64,000 bases of DNA, taken from Ceratodon purpureus. Lineage: Eukaryota; Streptophyta; Bryopsida; Pseudoditrichales; Ditrichaceae. The stretch is from contig CM026430.1 of assembly GCA_014871385.1 (NCBI GenBank), positions 5,686,630 to 5,750,629 on the forward strand, given 5' to 3'. Shown piece by piece: positions 49,631 to 62,126 of this stretch (its first letter is position 1; every line of letters starts with the position of its first letter). Under the pieces are notes generated by a model that saw only the letters and a program-made list of their open reading frames with translations, made no database searches and was not told the DNA's origin. The position numbers and the translations under genes were made by a program.

Positions 49631-52600
49631 TCAAGCTTGCTGCCTTAGTTGCTCCTGCAGATATTGAGCAAAGTAGTTTAATTACATCAGTACAATTTCA
49701 AACATAAGCAAGGTAGAAACTGAACATTAAGTCTTGCTCGGTCCAAAATTTCTGCAGCAAATGCTTAATTAGGAGAAATAGAAAACAATATTGTTACAAA
49801 CCTCGGAGACAAAATGGGCATGGAATCCGTGAGGCACCCGTCTTGGCAGCTTCACAACTGCCACTGGCTCCGGGTCCATCGTCTTTGCGTCGATGATAAT
49901 CACTTCCGATGTTCTGAAACCAAGTCAATCCTCACAAGAGCGTCTTAGTTGGTATCACCGAAAACAAATGCATGTAAGAAAGAAGCTCTGTTCAAATCCT
50001 AAGTTTGAATTCATATGTGTAGTATATAAACTGAGTTGTGCTGGTCTAGAGGCTCGTACTCATTGATTTCGTCGTGGACAAAAGAAATAAGATATCCATC
50101 ATCCTCTGGTCCATCCATGCCGGAGTTGCGTGGGACGAAGATTGCCTCGCCTCCCACACGGCCTGTCCCATACTCGAATACTCCTGCTTTCAGTTCTCTG
50201 CTTTTAGCTGATGATGACTCCTTTCTCAGGTCATACTTCACTACACCCGTGATCTTGTCCGTCTCATCAAATATGGCACAATATGCGAAACAAGTCTTTC
50301 TGGAATCATCAAGTACCACGTCAAGAGGATGTCTATCAGATTGTCATGTACCATGTCTATTATCGGCCTCATCCAAGAATTAATCTATTAACAAAAGTTA
50401 ATCTAAGTCATCACCCCCTTTTAGTTTCAGTTACTTCCTATCACTTTCATGTCTTAGCTAAGGATATGGATCATGGTGATTTTTGCAAACTAATGGATCA
50501 TCCTCACCTGCCAGTGTACTCAGGGTTGATCCTGGGGTATTCTGTGCACAGGTTTGAGAGTTGTGAATGCTTCACAATACCCGTCTTCAGGTTCATTCTG
50601 AACTCGTACCTGCAATTCAGGTAGAGACTCAGAGTCAGTACTCAAACCTCTATGAGTATCTAAAGAGCGTTACAGTTGATTTAGTTCAATCTAATTTTCC
50701 AGTATTTAGCAATTTAACCACTGTGTCGGCCAGAGACTAGTCTAAAAGAGTAAGGCTATGCTTACAATCTAACACCAAGACTCCAGGCTCTCTCTTTCTT
50801 GAATACTTGTTCCGGATTGAGATCGATGTCATCTTTCCGGCAGCATGTGAGAATCACCTCATCCCCTTCCTCCCATGCATTCACTGGATTACAGGATACA
50901 ACGTTAGCCACTCTGTGGTACAGGAAAAATGGAGAAACTCCGAAAGTAACACAAGAAGGTGCGATCAGTTTGCAATTTGTTCGGTAACCTTTAAAACACC
51001 GACATTACTGGTTGCTATGTCTTACCAGTGTGAGTGACAGAACATGGGGGGATTTTGAACCAGCGAATCTGGGACCCACTCGTTGCATATCGAGGGAGGA
51101 GTCCCAGCCGTGTTTCTTTGCTTGGATCAAACTTGAAAACGAATTCACCCGTTGCCAAGCCCTAAGGAATTTTCCACATGGCGTCAAACATGATTAGAAC
51201 CGGAATAATATGCTTAGCGTTTAATCTAGTTTTAATGAATAATTGTCTTGTTAACACTGATGGTTCGAACCACTATGCGATTGCAAACAAATCAACTTGT
51301 GAAACGAATAAGAGATATTGATCGAGTGTTCTAATATGTCGGATGGGTACCATGGGATTAAGAACAAGTGGAAGGTCCATGAAGCAAGCATAATTCTCAG
51401 AAATAGCGAAGTCATGCATTAAGACAGGGCTCGGCATTGTAATTGGCACTGGTTCTCCAGCAATGCCATCCTTGGATACAACTCGGTAGATCAAGTGTGG
51501 AGCAACAAACTGGTATGTGAACAGAAACATCTCCCCTGGAATTACCAAAATAATTATGTCAATCGATTGATAATCTTGGTTTCAGATGATCCGAAATGAT
51601 AATATATGATACTATATCAGCAAATACAAATTTCATTATATGAGGAGATAATTTGCAAAAGGAGAAGTATCACACGATGCTTTGTGTACCTGTGATGGGA
51701 TCTATCTTCGGGTGTGCTGTGAACGGGTGTTCCAACTTCTGTTCGAAGTCTTCAAGGCCGATTGTGTGCAGGTCTCCATCTTCCGACACCTTTATGTTAT
51801 CTGCAAAAGTATAGATTCAAATTTGTAGGGATCAATAGCTTTTCTTTTTCTTTTTACAGAGTGATAATTTTGATAATTTTGATCTAGATTCAAATAAATC
51901 TGATCAGATTGGTGTGATTTAAGCTTCATGAAACAATTTCTAGAAGCTTCGGCTTGTTTAGAACTATTGTAGTTGACGTACATGGTTTGTCTTGCTCATG
52001 TAGCGCAAGAAGCTTCTTGTTATGGAAGACAAGGGATGTGTTGCCTGCACCAAGATATTCACATGTTATTCACAAGTGCTAAGGATTGTTAAAACAGGCG
52101 CCTTAGGGAGATGAACATATCATAGCAATTCCAAAACAGCAACTGTAGATTTATACTTGAAAGTATAGTTCTCCATCAAATTATATCAACTTCATTCCAA
52201 ATCAGTCAGTCACGGCTCCAATCATTTGACAAGAGCAGAGCATGTACCTGTGCCATAGCCCTTGGAGCAATCAAGGACACCTAAAGCATTCCGAAGTAGC
52301 TGCAGAGCGATTACGAAGTAACCCGGAATGCCCTTCAAATCTCCTACCTGCAAAGAATATATACTCCAGTCAGGCAAAGATTTAACGAAATGACTGACCG
52401 AGTAGTGGTCATCATATATGATCACCACATTCAGACTTCATCACAATACTGAAACGAAACAAGGGTGTATGTACACTATACCTTAAAGAACTTAGATGCG
52501 CCGTAACGCTCCTCTTGTTGTAGCTTTGCAGTTTGAACATAGCGTGCCACGTAGGTGGCCTTTCCATCCTTGATCTTCAATCCATGAATCATTCCGTCCC

Positions 52601-53416
52601 CGTCAAACCTGCGCATATTGCAAAATCTCATAACCGTTGAGCAGTCCGTCGGATTATACACATCGAAGACAAGCTTGAAGCAAAACGAAAACGAAATGAT
52701 CATAGTAGGTCGATGGACTCAGGTTGTCTAGGAGCTTTAGTTACCAGTGATATCCACCAAGTGGCTTGAACTTCGGATTTGGGCCGTTACGCGCAAACAT
52801 GCCGTTCATGCATGCCTTCCAAAGACAGACCAACAGAATAATCAAGCACGGTCAACACACAGGCATTACAAGATCACATGTGACTAGTATAAATATTCCC
52901 AGCTTAAACATCGAAATGAGAGGAGGATGGTGCTGTAGTGGCATGTGCTAACTTAGTACATACAGGTATCTTGCCGATGACCGGAAGATCTGTTGTAGGC
53001 GCCATCTCCTCTACAGGAGCATAATTGTCACTCAGAAGGTAGCATTCTTCCTTCTCGCAGGTGTCATTGCCCAACGCCCACGACATTGTCTTCTTCTCCA
53101 GAATATCACACAGTGAAATTGCCCAGTTGGATGACTTGGGCGTTTCTCCATGATCCACCTTTGGTTGGGTGCTGATCCAGACTTCATCCTTCAACGTTCC
53201 AACGTTGCTCCCAAATGTGAATTGGTGATCAGTACTGTCGTCTGGACACGCAACTGCAACCTTCATAATGACATTCAGCCTCTGTTGATTTCTCCTAGTT
53301 TGTGTAGTAGTTCTTGTTGGCTTGTGGTTAATTTCCCAGAGCTTAGAGCAGGGCATGTTCGTCAATGTCAAACACAACTCACTTGTAGACGCAAGCTTAA
53401 CTGCATTAGGCCGCAT
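49631..53416 (-). CDS. CCD1: Carotenoid cleavage dioxygenase 1-like, copy B
   Basis: Paralogue of copy A with equivalent intron positions and phases. Exons right to left: 53416-52964, 52815-52745, 52608-52482, 52347-52248, 52044-51982, 51800-51690, 51535-51351, 51161-51026, 50883-50766, 50609-50508, 50299-50060, 49913-49802 and 49654-49631, giving 613 residues in frame. All twelve later exons equal copy A in length; the six extra codons lie in exon 1 ([16 protein letters not shown] versus [12 protein letters not shown], among others). The four His contexts are kept: [26 protein letters not shown] and GFHAHF. Substitutions cluster in the N-terminus and in exons 8-10 (CSVTH for [25 protein letters not shown]). 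No frameshift or stop, so probably functional. The exon 11 donor is GTACGA in both copies. Confidence 0.94.
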
Positions 53417-53505
53417 ACTGAGCACGACTGGACACTTGACTGATGGACGTGATCAATACCAAGCAATGAAGTGGAATGAATGTGTTCTTGTGATGAGGAC
53501 TCGCT

Positions 53506-53846
53506 TATATACAGTCCTTAGTACTATGACCTTTTGAGAATAGACCACAGCCTACAAGAGAACTCTGAAGTTTATATATACTTAATTTAATTTCCTTGCA
53601 AGAAATACCACGTGGTTAATGGTGAACGTTTGAAAGAAGTTGCTTTCGTACAACAACGTAGGAGAGTGTCTAGAAATGAACTTTTGAAAGAGGATCCTTA
53701 CAACGGTGCTTACGGACGTTGCTTACGTACGTCCCCCTTTCTAATAGTGTTCAAAGAAACATTCAAAATGTTCCTCAAATGGTGCGTGGCCAATGTATAT
53801 TTGAGGAATGTTATTCGCAAGGGAGACGTAGTACTTTCTTCACGTG
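53506..53846 (-). promoter_or_regulatory. CCD1 copy B promoter: TATA box and two G-boxes
   Basis: TATATA at 53506-53511, about 90 bp upstream of the ATG, CCACGTGG at 53608-53615 and CACGTG at 53841-53846, in the same order as in copy A. The CTTTTGAGAATAGACCACA block also recurs (about 53530). TATA to proximal G-box is about 100 bp here versus about 210 bp in copy A. Confidence 0.65.
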
Positions 53847-54590
53847 GGAAAGTGTTGGAAAGGTACAACGCAATGGGGACCAATACAAATATCTGTAGTT
53901 TTGTGAACTAGGAGTATTTTGTTTGGCCAACTTATCTAGCATGCAGAGCCATTGCGATTACGAATAGAAAATGATTCTCAAGACTGGTCGTTTCAGACAG
54001 TAAAATATACATCATCGGTGAGAAAGCAGATTATGTACGGCAGATCTCTTGAAATAGATTGGATCATATGACGTAAGGAATCAAAATTTGACTACTAAAG
54101 TGATCGACAGAGGGCGAAAACCTATGTCATTTGATAGAGACGGTAGAATGGTCTGAGAATAATCTCGGCATACTGTTCAGAAAACAAGACTTGCAATCGT
54201 ATACGGCGCTGCGGGGCCTGCAAAATTCCACAATCCTTCCTGGAACACCACACCATTTTTCCGGACAACATAGCAGGTTTTTCCTAAAATAATTTTTTTT
54301 AAAAGAATATAAAAAACTTTAAATTTTAAAATTTTTTTTCTTTTCCTGAGCCATTTGAGGTATTTTGGTATTTTTTTGCTAATGTAAAAAATCATGAAAT
54401 TCAGTTTTGGAGAGGCAAACCTTCTTTTTTTTTCCAAAATTTTAAAATGTTATTTCCGTAGGTGGCGAACCTGCTACGATGTTACGGTATAGTACACGCT
54501 TGGTGTGGGCATGAACGAGTGATGAACTGCCATGCCTGAGTAAAAACCTGTAAAACATGGAACATGTGATCTAACAAATATGAACAGGAT
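53847..54590 (-). repeat. Duplicated upstream flank of CCD1 copy B
   Basis: Alignable with 31651-32270 except for a 242-bp insertion at 54250-54491 that copy A lacks. No coding sequence is recognised. Confidence 0.7.
54250..54491. mobile_element. Insertion specific to copy B, possible MITE
   Basis: Relative to copy A, 242 bp replace GAATT between GGAACACC and GTACACGC. The ends form an imperfect inverted repeat: CCGGACAACATAGCAGGTT (54261-54279) against CCGTAACATCGTAGCAGGTT as the complement of 54468-54487. The interior is A/T-tract-rich with no coding capacity. Confidence 0.45.
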
Positions 54591-55272
54591 TGAACGATTG
54601 AAGTTGTAGGGAATTAAGATACGCTGCCAACTTCACAAAGTTATCTAGTACGATTCAGCCATAACCAGAGAAGAGGGGATTATATATGACGACAGGAATT
54701 GTATCTACCATTTTAGTGGGACAAGAGAATCGGCGTAAAACACAAGTAGGCAGATCCTATAAGTAAAGGATAGACTCAGAAAATGCAAAACGGCAGGATC
54801 TCATGTTTCACCAACCGATTCAGCTACCAAAGCCGCCTACTTGAGTATTTTGTCAGCACTGGAGTGGTTAGGGCCTCTTTAAAGAGAGTCATTTCGTCAG
54901 CATCCATTTCGCAAAAAGCATGGTTGTCTACGCTTGTCTGGACGATGCAATTCCAGATACGAAATCACGGTGTCATGATTTCACTAGGCATGGTATGGTC
55001 AAGAATGGTCATGCATGGTCAAGAAAGCAGTCAGTGAATCGTGACATCCATAACAAAACAAGACTTAGCGCAACATTACGTACAGCTCATGCAAAATATC
55101 GTAACACATTTCCACGTCCACAAGTAGTGACAAATGTTACTCCAGGACAAGCTAATCACTGTGAAATGTTGTAATTCCTGGGCGTCTCTATATAGTCAGC
55201 TGGATTGGGTAGAAAATTTTTGCTCTGTGCTAGAACATTCTAAATTGTACTCTTTTACAGCACTTCATCTTG
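54591..55272. other. Intergenic, no gene recognised
   Basis: Between the copy B flank and the 3' end of the LEA2 gene. Short ORFs only. Near 54987-55030 the phrase ATGGTCA(A/T)G is repeated locally. Confidence 0.5.
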
Positions 55273-56022
55273 TCAATCCCGGTTCACATAACAGCTCTTG
55301 CTGATCATAGCGCCAGGCAGTACAGTACCATTATTCCACGCCGGGGCCATGAAGTTCACCGAGCACGTCAAGTGAACACCACGATAACGATGCAGCGACG
55401 CATACCATCCTTCGTCACCCCTGACCTTGGCATTTATCACCACATGCAAGGTGATGTCACTCCTCTCGATCTCCCTTTGCAAGCCTCCACCGACTGTCCC
55501 AAGCAACGCATGGTTCGTAATCCTCACTCTTCCCCACACAGTCGTAGCATTCCTGCAGGGTTGGTGAAACGGTGGGAGTGCCACTTCGCCGATCTCTTCA
55601 CCGTTGTAGAAAGTCTGGAGGTTGATTTCCTTGATGTTGAATCCCATGTTCTTATTCGGGTTATTGAACGTGATTTTGAGGTCGATGTCGGCATCGAGGG
55701 AGTACTGTGGGGTTGACGAGTTTGTGTTGTGTGTGAGGTTGAAGAGGTTGAGGTTAGCGTCGGTGAGGGTGTAGTTGCCGGGTTGTGGTTGTAGGATGAG
55801 CCAGTGGATGAAGACGGTGAAGCCGAGGGTGAAGAGGAATATGAAGAAATTAAGGCAGCAGCATGCGAAGAAGGCGCGGCGACGGCGGTGAGGGCGTTGT
55901 CGGTGTGGGTTGTATGTTGCTGGAGGTGGAAGATTTGGTTCGTTGTCGAAATCTTTCGTTGAAGTGTTGGGGTGATTCTTTAATGGACTGGGTGTGTCTC
56001 CAATTGGCTGATGCTCATCCAT
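55273..56022 (-). CDS. LEA2-domain NDR1/HIN1-like (NHL) membrane protein
   Basis: Single-exon gene of 249 residues. A 50-residue cytosolic N-terminus ends in a basic cluster (RQRPHRRRR). A hydrophobic segment at about 51-77 (FFACCCLNFFIFLFTLGFTVFIHWLIL) acts as signal anchor, and a LEA2/NHL-type beta domain follows from about 80 to 245. An NPN motif (residues 121-123), FYNGEEIG-type context and several N-glycosylation sequons (NYT, NLT, NAT, NGT) are typical. NHL proteins of seed plants are plasma-membrane proteins linked to pathogen and abiotic stress responses. The exact subclass cannot be told. The Cys run at 54-56 could be palmitoylated (inference). It is on the same strand as the CCD1 pair but separate. 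Confidence 0.86.
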   Translation of the reverse strand: MDEHQPIGDTPSPLKNHPNTSTKDFDNEPNLPPPATYNPHRQRPHRRRRAFFACCCLNFFIFLFTLGFTVFIHWLILQPQPGNYTLTDANLNLFNLTHNTNSSTPQYSLDADIDLKITFNNPNKNMGFNIKEINLQTFYNGEEIGEVALPPFHQPCRNATTVWGRVRITNHALLGTVGGGLQREIERSDITLHVVINAKVRGDEGWYASLHRYRGVHLTCSVNFMAPAWNNGTVLPGAMISKSCYVNRD

Positions 56023-57692
56023 TATAGCTTAGTCGAATTGTTGCCGAGTTTTGCAGAATATATCCCGAGTACTCCTCAATGTTCTGTACTATGAACCAAA
56101 AGGCTTTGTAAGCAATCTATTGACTTTTGCAACTTTCACATACAGAGCTTGGATGCGATTCAGACACTTCAAGTTTTTGGAACTATTTACACATTCTAAA
56201 CAGATCTAACTTTCAATTAATGTACTACGACATGGTAGATTTAATCTCAAGCTAGACTAGCAATTGCACCATGGTCACAAGCAGAGAACACATTCAAGGA
56301 ACACTGGAAACTTGTCTGGAGAGCGCTTAGAGTTCACTGGATATGGCCAATTCCTAAACATCAACATACCTACTACATCAAATCTCAGAAGAAAAATTCA
56401 TTGCATAGACTTACAAATCAAGCCGATCAGGAGTAGCAAATCTGGTACCAGAATCAACGAGGTTAAAACTGAACAAAGTTCACTGGAAAATTAATGATGT
56501 CATGAATCAGTTCAAGAAATAGTCTAATGAGCAAGCAATTACATCTGTTGTGGATCTGAACTGAAGCTGAAAATAATCAAGTTCATCTTATACCAAGCAG
56601 GGTGGCAGTCGGTACTGTAAACGTGTAGTCGGAAGGACACTGAAATTGGCAACTACTCCTTCATGACGAGGACAGAGATGAACCCAGTGTCGGCACAACA
56701 TAAGTTGTCTGCAAACTGCACAGATTTACAACGTCATATCCTTGTCCATTTCACAAGATGACCGCCTCAGTATCCGAGAGTATTACATAGGTACCGTGTC
56801 AGTATCACCCGACTATTGCATAGATATCGATAAGCAAAATGCTTTGGATTCCGTGAGACAATATTAATGGAAGTTGTGTTGTCTGAAAGCGTGTGGAAGT
56901 GGTCAGTGATCCTGGTGGATGTTACACCATTAATTGCAAGTCTTTGCGAGGAAAGAATTCATGAGATTGTAGGAACAGTACAGTGATGAATTCCGACTGC
57001 TAAAGGATTTGGCGTACGAGTCCTTAAATTGTCTGTAAATACTGTACTTTGACGGCATTCTCCACTCTATTGTCATTGATCTGGGTGACTCCTCAGAAAC
57101 TGTAACTCCTCTATTGTTAGACCATCTCGCCATTGGTGGTGCCAATGCTAAATTTAGAGTGGGGTCCCGGCGTGGGGTCTTGCCAACACTGAAATCGATA
57201 CTTGTCACTCCAAATTCAATTCTTTGGGCTGTACTTTGGAATGACTCATTATAGACGCTAAAAATTGACTTTTATTGCACTAAAGAATTATTCTAACGTA
57301 ATATGATATGGAAATTTATTTTTATAATATGATTAAAATTGAACTATTTATAAGGTTTGTTGGTGGCAGGCAACCAATCAATGTAGGATGATTGAAAGCA
57401 AACTATGTATAATTTCAATGTTCCAAAAAATGGAAATTGTTACATGTAAACTACATTACTGGAAAGTCAACATTATATGAGAGTTAGTGAAGTTAGCAAA
57501 TTGTGGTCTCTAGTAAATTGAAAGGCAATGAGAATCACCAAAAGTTTTAATTTCTAAGGAAGGATCTCATCAAGTCCACAGTCCTAGAGATATTATTTGA
57601 GCAAGAAAGCCATGAGGTAATATAGAAGCACCTTAACCCACCAACGGCCCATTCTTGCCCTCTGTAATTTCACCTAAAAGAAATTATTACAA
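56023..57692. other. Intergenic, no gene recognised
   Basis: Contains the presumed NHL promoter on the minus strand. The ORFs at 56264-56494 and 56930-57208 lack motifs. No RNA gene or repeat was identified. Confidence 0.55.
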
Positions 57693-58010
57693 ACTTGAAC
57701 TTTGCCAAAACTTCTCTAGAACTTCTTTAGAAGTAATGAGATGGAAGCATTCACAAGTTATGTCCGGAATTTTCATGGTTCTTTTTTTGTTTCTTGTGGG
57801 TAAGTCTACAATTTTTTAATAAGTGTCTACAACACCCTCACTTCAAAGGATTGAGTAGAATTGCTCCTATGTCCAAAAATTCTGATTTCAAGACCCAACA
57901 CTTCGTCTTTAATTTGCTAACACATTCATGGTTTTACTCAATGTTACAGAGGTGCCCAAGATACCACATCTCTTATTCTGGCAGGTTAAGGTGCTTCTAC
58001 CTTATTGAAG
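57693..58010. repeat. Dispersed repeat, copy 2
   Basis: Related to 16845-17155 in the same orientation, with interspersed substitutions and small indels. No coding capacity. Confidence 0.75.
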
Positions 58011-58645
58011 CTGTCATTCCGTAGGCATGTTCTTTTCCACACTCAGCACAAATACGCTCGTGAATAAGAAAATAACTGTATACCACAAAAAAAAGGTTTC
58101 AAAGCCATTCGAAGATATGAGCATTACCTCGGGCAAGCTTAAGGAGAAGACTGGTGCCAGCTACACTTAAAGACTCGTAAACGATTAAAGCCACTGCTTA
58201 GCACGTAAATTATAATGCAACGAAATTTCAGATTACCTGATATTTGACGATGATGACTCAGGATCCACACTTTGCCATGTCTATGACCATTATGAAATAG
58301 AATTGTGATGATTCCACGATTATGCACCGTATAACAGATCACACACGAAAGATGAAAAACTGGAGCTTTGGTATTTCATGGAAGACGAAGTGTACAAAAG
58401 CCAAACCCACAAAGAGAAACTGGAATGGAGGCCGTATTTTTCTGAGTATAGTCCTTCACACGTATGATACCTACAGTACTATCGCCACCCAGCCATTTGG
58501 CTTCAGAGTAGATAATTGTCTTTAATGGCCAAGACTTGTTGGGTGATTAATGATTAGTGATTAAAAAAATTCAAAGGCTTGTTCGTGAAAAACTGCTCAC
58601 TGAAGTGTACCAGTAAATGTGGTTAGTTGGACTCTGTACAGGGGG
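58011..58645. other. Intergenic downstream of CPA
   Basis: Presumed 3' UTR and terminator region of CPA on the minus strand. No further gene or repeat was recognised. Confidence 0.5.
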
Positions 58646-61600
58646 CTATCGCTTGTTTGAGAATTCCCTGGTGATCTCCCGAGTTAAGCTCAATTGCAAT
58701 GCCTTGTCCCATTGGAACAGTGTGCGAGTAACTGGTAATTTTCTTCGTAACTCCTGTAGCAACATCACATGGTATCTTTCAGTATCAGTTTTGATCACAA
58801 ACGATATTAAATTTGCAACCCTCCTGATTGCCCAGGGCTAATTTCTTCTAAACTGAACCGTTACGACAATGTTCGTATCTGTCCCCCATTAAAAATCAGA
58901 TCACAATGAAACGGCACTTCCTCAAGTTCAAAGACAGCAACTATGTTTATGAGTTAACGATTACACTCTTCATAAACCCTGGCTGCTTCTCGTTGTCAAC
59001 AATTTGTAGCACTCAACCAAGACTTTTCACAGGTAATCACGATATTCATACCTTGAATGTTCTGTCTGACAGATTTGAATATTGTTCCTGAAAAATAAGA
59101 ACCAAGAAACAAAGAGACGAGATAAGTTCAGTAACACGATCAAAACTAACAGGAGTAGATTTAAAGCCACACAGCATCTACTTCAAACAAGCTCTTAACC
59201 ATTACCTCCAGACTCGACAAGTACACTGATTCGAGGTGCTCAATTACATGGACAATCGTGGTACCAGCGTCCTTCCCATCCTGCAGAAACCAGTCTCCAA
59301 CTTTAAGATCAAGCTCGCTAAAGATGGTTAAAACGTGCATGACTTACGACACTACACACTCACCTGATGCATTCTACCACTTAAAAACACTTTCAAATTT
59401 CGATGATGAGATCCGTTCATAACTACACAAGAGAATGAGATCTATTTCAAGGATGATGACCATAAGCTAAGCAAGTATTTAATACCTGTAGCGTAACTGT
59501 GTCGTTGAATTTACGACTACTTTCCAATTGCACATTGCCTTCCTCGAAGTAGTGAGCATTCACCTGATATCCACATGAGCGTTAAAAATCTCAAAAATGT
59601 CAAGATGTACAAGAACATTAAGATTTCTGCAAACATAAACTCGCGCCCCCCGACTCAAAGGATATCTATGAAATACTTTGTTGCTACAGAGGAATCTTGA
59701 AACCTTGCCTTGAATCCACATCCCCATAGGTTTCATCTACAGATAAATCACTCTAAATAGTGTTACTCACACTTATCGTCCCTTGCAGTGTCGCAGTGCG
59801 TAACTCCTCGTTGATTAAAACTCTCCATACAGATTGCCAGCATCCACCTCTGTAAACATGGGAAAAATATATGTAAAAGAGCTCCATAAAACAAAAGAAC
59901 TGCAGTCAATAGAAATCGCGTCCAAACTCACCAACACATGACTTGGTACTCATAACATATTTCACCAAAAGCTTTCTGACAGTGACACATAAAAACTGAC
60001 CTCAACAATTTATCTTGGTACATATCAAACAAGCAAAGCTAAGACAAACCCTGCATATCATCTTTTAAATTTACACGCCCACTAATGGAGACGTTATGTA
60101 AGACAAGCGTACCGGAAGTTCTTAGGGCTGTAGCTTGAGTTGCAAATGACAACTGTAAGCTCAAATTCTCCTCCAGACTTTTCGACATCTTTCCCTTTGG
60201 TGCAATACACTGAGCACTCACCTCCTTGAAAAGCATCGTCCACGTACTTCATAAGCGCTGCGTCTACAGAGAATCTGTTCAAACAATCCACCGTGAGAAT
60301 ATTTTTAAAGTGAAAGACAAAAAAAGCATTAAATCAGGGCAATTGTGTGATGGGTATAAAAGCAGAACATACCAAAACTTCCATTATACATTCTCAGATA
60401 ACACATGTCATAATAGAGAGGCAAACATTTTCTAAATGCAAAAGACTACCAGATTCAGAGTAGAAAAAATACTTCATATCAGATATGGCTTAAGTAAGAG
60501 CAGAATTGGAACATGATCCCTTAATTAGCTTAACTGTAATGACATGTACTCTTCGAAAGCTGAAAGAGTGACCTTACCGAAAGCCTTCTACATATGCAGA
60601 CGGGAGATCCTCATCATCTGCTGGACGCACCTCTGTGCATACCTGCCCATAAGGAGATGTTTAGATAAGTTATATCCCAGAGAAGATGCATTTCTTCACT
60701 CAGATTGTTCACGCAACTCTTAAAGATAGTCCCAATCCAAACCAACGTGGTTTCCAGCAACGTGATAACGAGATATCTTTTAGAATTAAAAGTATCAACC
60801 ACAAAAGACAATGTAGGTAGAACTGTTTCGTACCTGCTTCACATGATCCACGACTGCAACACTGGCCGTACGAGGGTCGAGGTAACGAGACCTATCAAGT
60901 TGGCCAAATTCTGTCAAGAGCACCTGTCACCACGTGCCCATTACGCAAGCCAATCAGCACAACCAATCTCAGAAGCTTACACCACCTCCTCACAGAAGCA
61001 CAAAATCTCAATATTCTGGGAAACTCAAAATATCACTGTTATTAAATACATATGCACGGACACCAAGATATTGCCATCTTCTCAACAATTAAAGTCCGTT
61101 CATTCGATGGTGGTGGAAAGAAGGGACAGGCAACCAATGCATAACATAAAGATCATCATAGATTGCGTAAGATTATACCTGGCCACTACCATCCGGCATC
61201 TCGAGAGAAATCATATTCTTCACATTATACTCTGGAAAAGCTTCTTTAGCAGCTTGATCGTAAAGACGTTCATCCATAAGCACTTCTCGAACATCTGCAT
61301 TCAATGTCCAAATTTATTGTCAACTAATGTGAAGCTTCAACTGTACACAATTCACAATCACAAAAAACAGAATGCTCAACGAATCACGCGGACCCTCTAG
61401 GAGTAAAATCACTAACAACTAAAAGATGAACTTCAATCCATTAAATAGCCTGATGACATCTAGAGTCTGTGTACCCTTTTAAAAAATCGTGTAAAAACGA
61501 ATCCACATCTTTCTGAGAGAAATGTTGACCTAAATATCACAACGCATCATTTCAAGCAACGGGTAACTTTTTCTTCCAAACCCTTTCCGAGCGGAAAATC

Positions 61601-62126
61601 TTAACCCAAACTACACATTCTATCTTCATACCCTCAAACGAAAGGCAACAATTACAAGTGCAGAGAATGCATTAAGAGAAAGCACTCTGATCCGACTCCA
61701 AGAGATTACAATGGAGTAATTACCCCCATTGTACCAAAATCATATGAAACACGCTAGATCCTATCCCAGAGCTCTCCCGGACTAACCACCCAGAACTCGA
61801 ATCACGAAACGATTCTCCAGAATCTTCCCCACGAACGGTAATGCGGTACGGAATCTCGTACTCCCGAATTCAAAATTTAAATTCCCAGACGATCAACCCC
61901 AATTCGATCAAGCCAGAAAACCACCAAACCCCAATTCCCGATTCACATATCCACCACCCCCAAAAAAAAAAAAATCCTCAGAAAAATCCAGATAAACAAA
62001 CCAACCTTTCGCGACTTGCGAGACTTGTCCGGGCGGCGCATTGAGCAAGAACCATTTCCCGATGGCGACCTTCTGATCGTCCGCGAGCTCCTCATATTCG
62101 TCCTCCTCGCTGATTCTATCCTCCAT
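58646..62126 (-). CDS. CPA: F-actin capping protein subunit alpha
   Basis: Alpha subunit of the heterodimeric capping protein that binds actin filament barbed ends and blocks assembly and disassembly in the cytosol. Ten exons read right to left: 62126-62006, 61294-61179, 60923-60834, 60642-60578, 60274-60113, 59849-59771, 59563-59486, 59280-59206, 59087-59052 and 58753-58646. They join in frame to 309 residues; the Arabidopsis protein is about 308. Recognisable stretches are DDQKVAIGKWFLLNAPPGQV, YLDPRTASVAVVDHVKQ, CTKGKDVEKSGGEFELTVVI, AHYFEEGNVQLE, VIEHLESVYLSSLE and the conserved C-terminal LRRKLPVTRTLFQW followed by LQLSLTREI, which forms the actin-binding tentacle. The first exon contains the only suitable ATG, after an in-frame acidic start (MEDRISEEDEYEEL). 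No defect is visible. Confidence 0.94.

Noticed and set aside
53612..53911. 99-codon plus-strand ORF upstream of CCD1 copy B
   Set aside because: It covers the duplicated promoter and G-box region; the equivalent stretch at copy A is not open, so it is unlikely to be coding.
59339..59452. Candidate extra exon inside a CPA intron on the minus strand (open frame ending HHRNLKVFLSGRMHQ with a GT donor)
   Set aside because: Joining exon 7 directly to 59280-59206 keeps the frame and matches the capping protein alpha family in length and sequence; including this segment would insert about 38 foreign residues.
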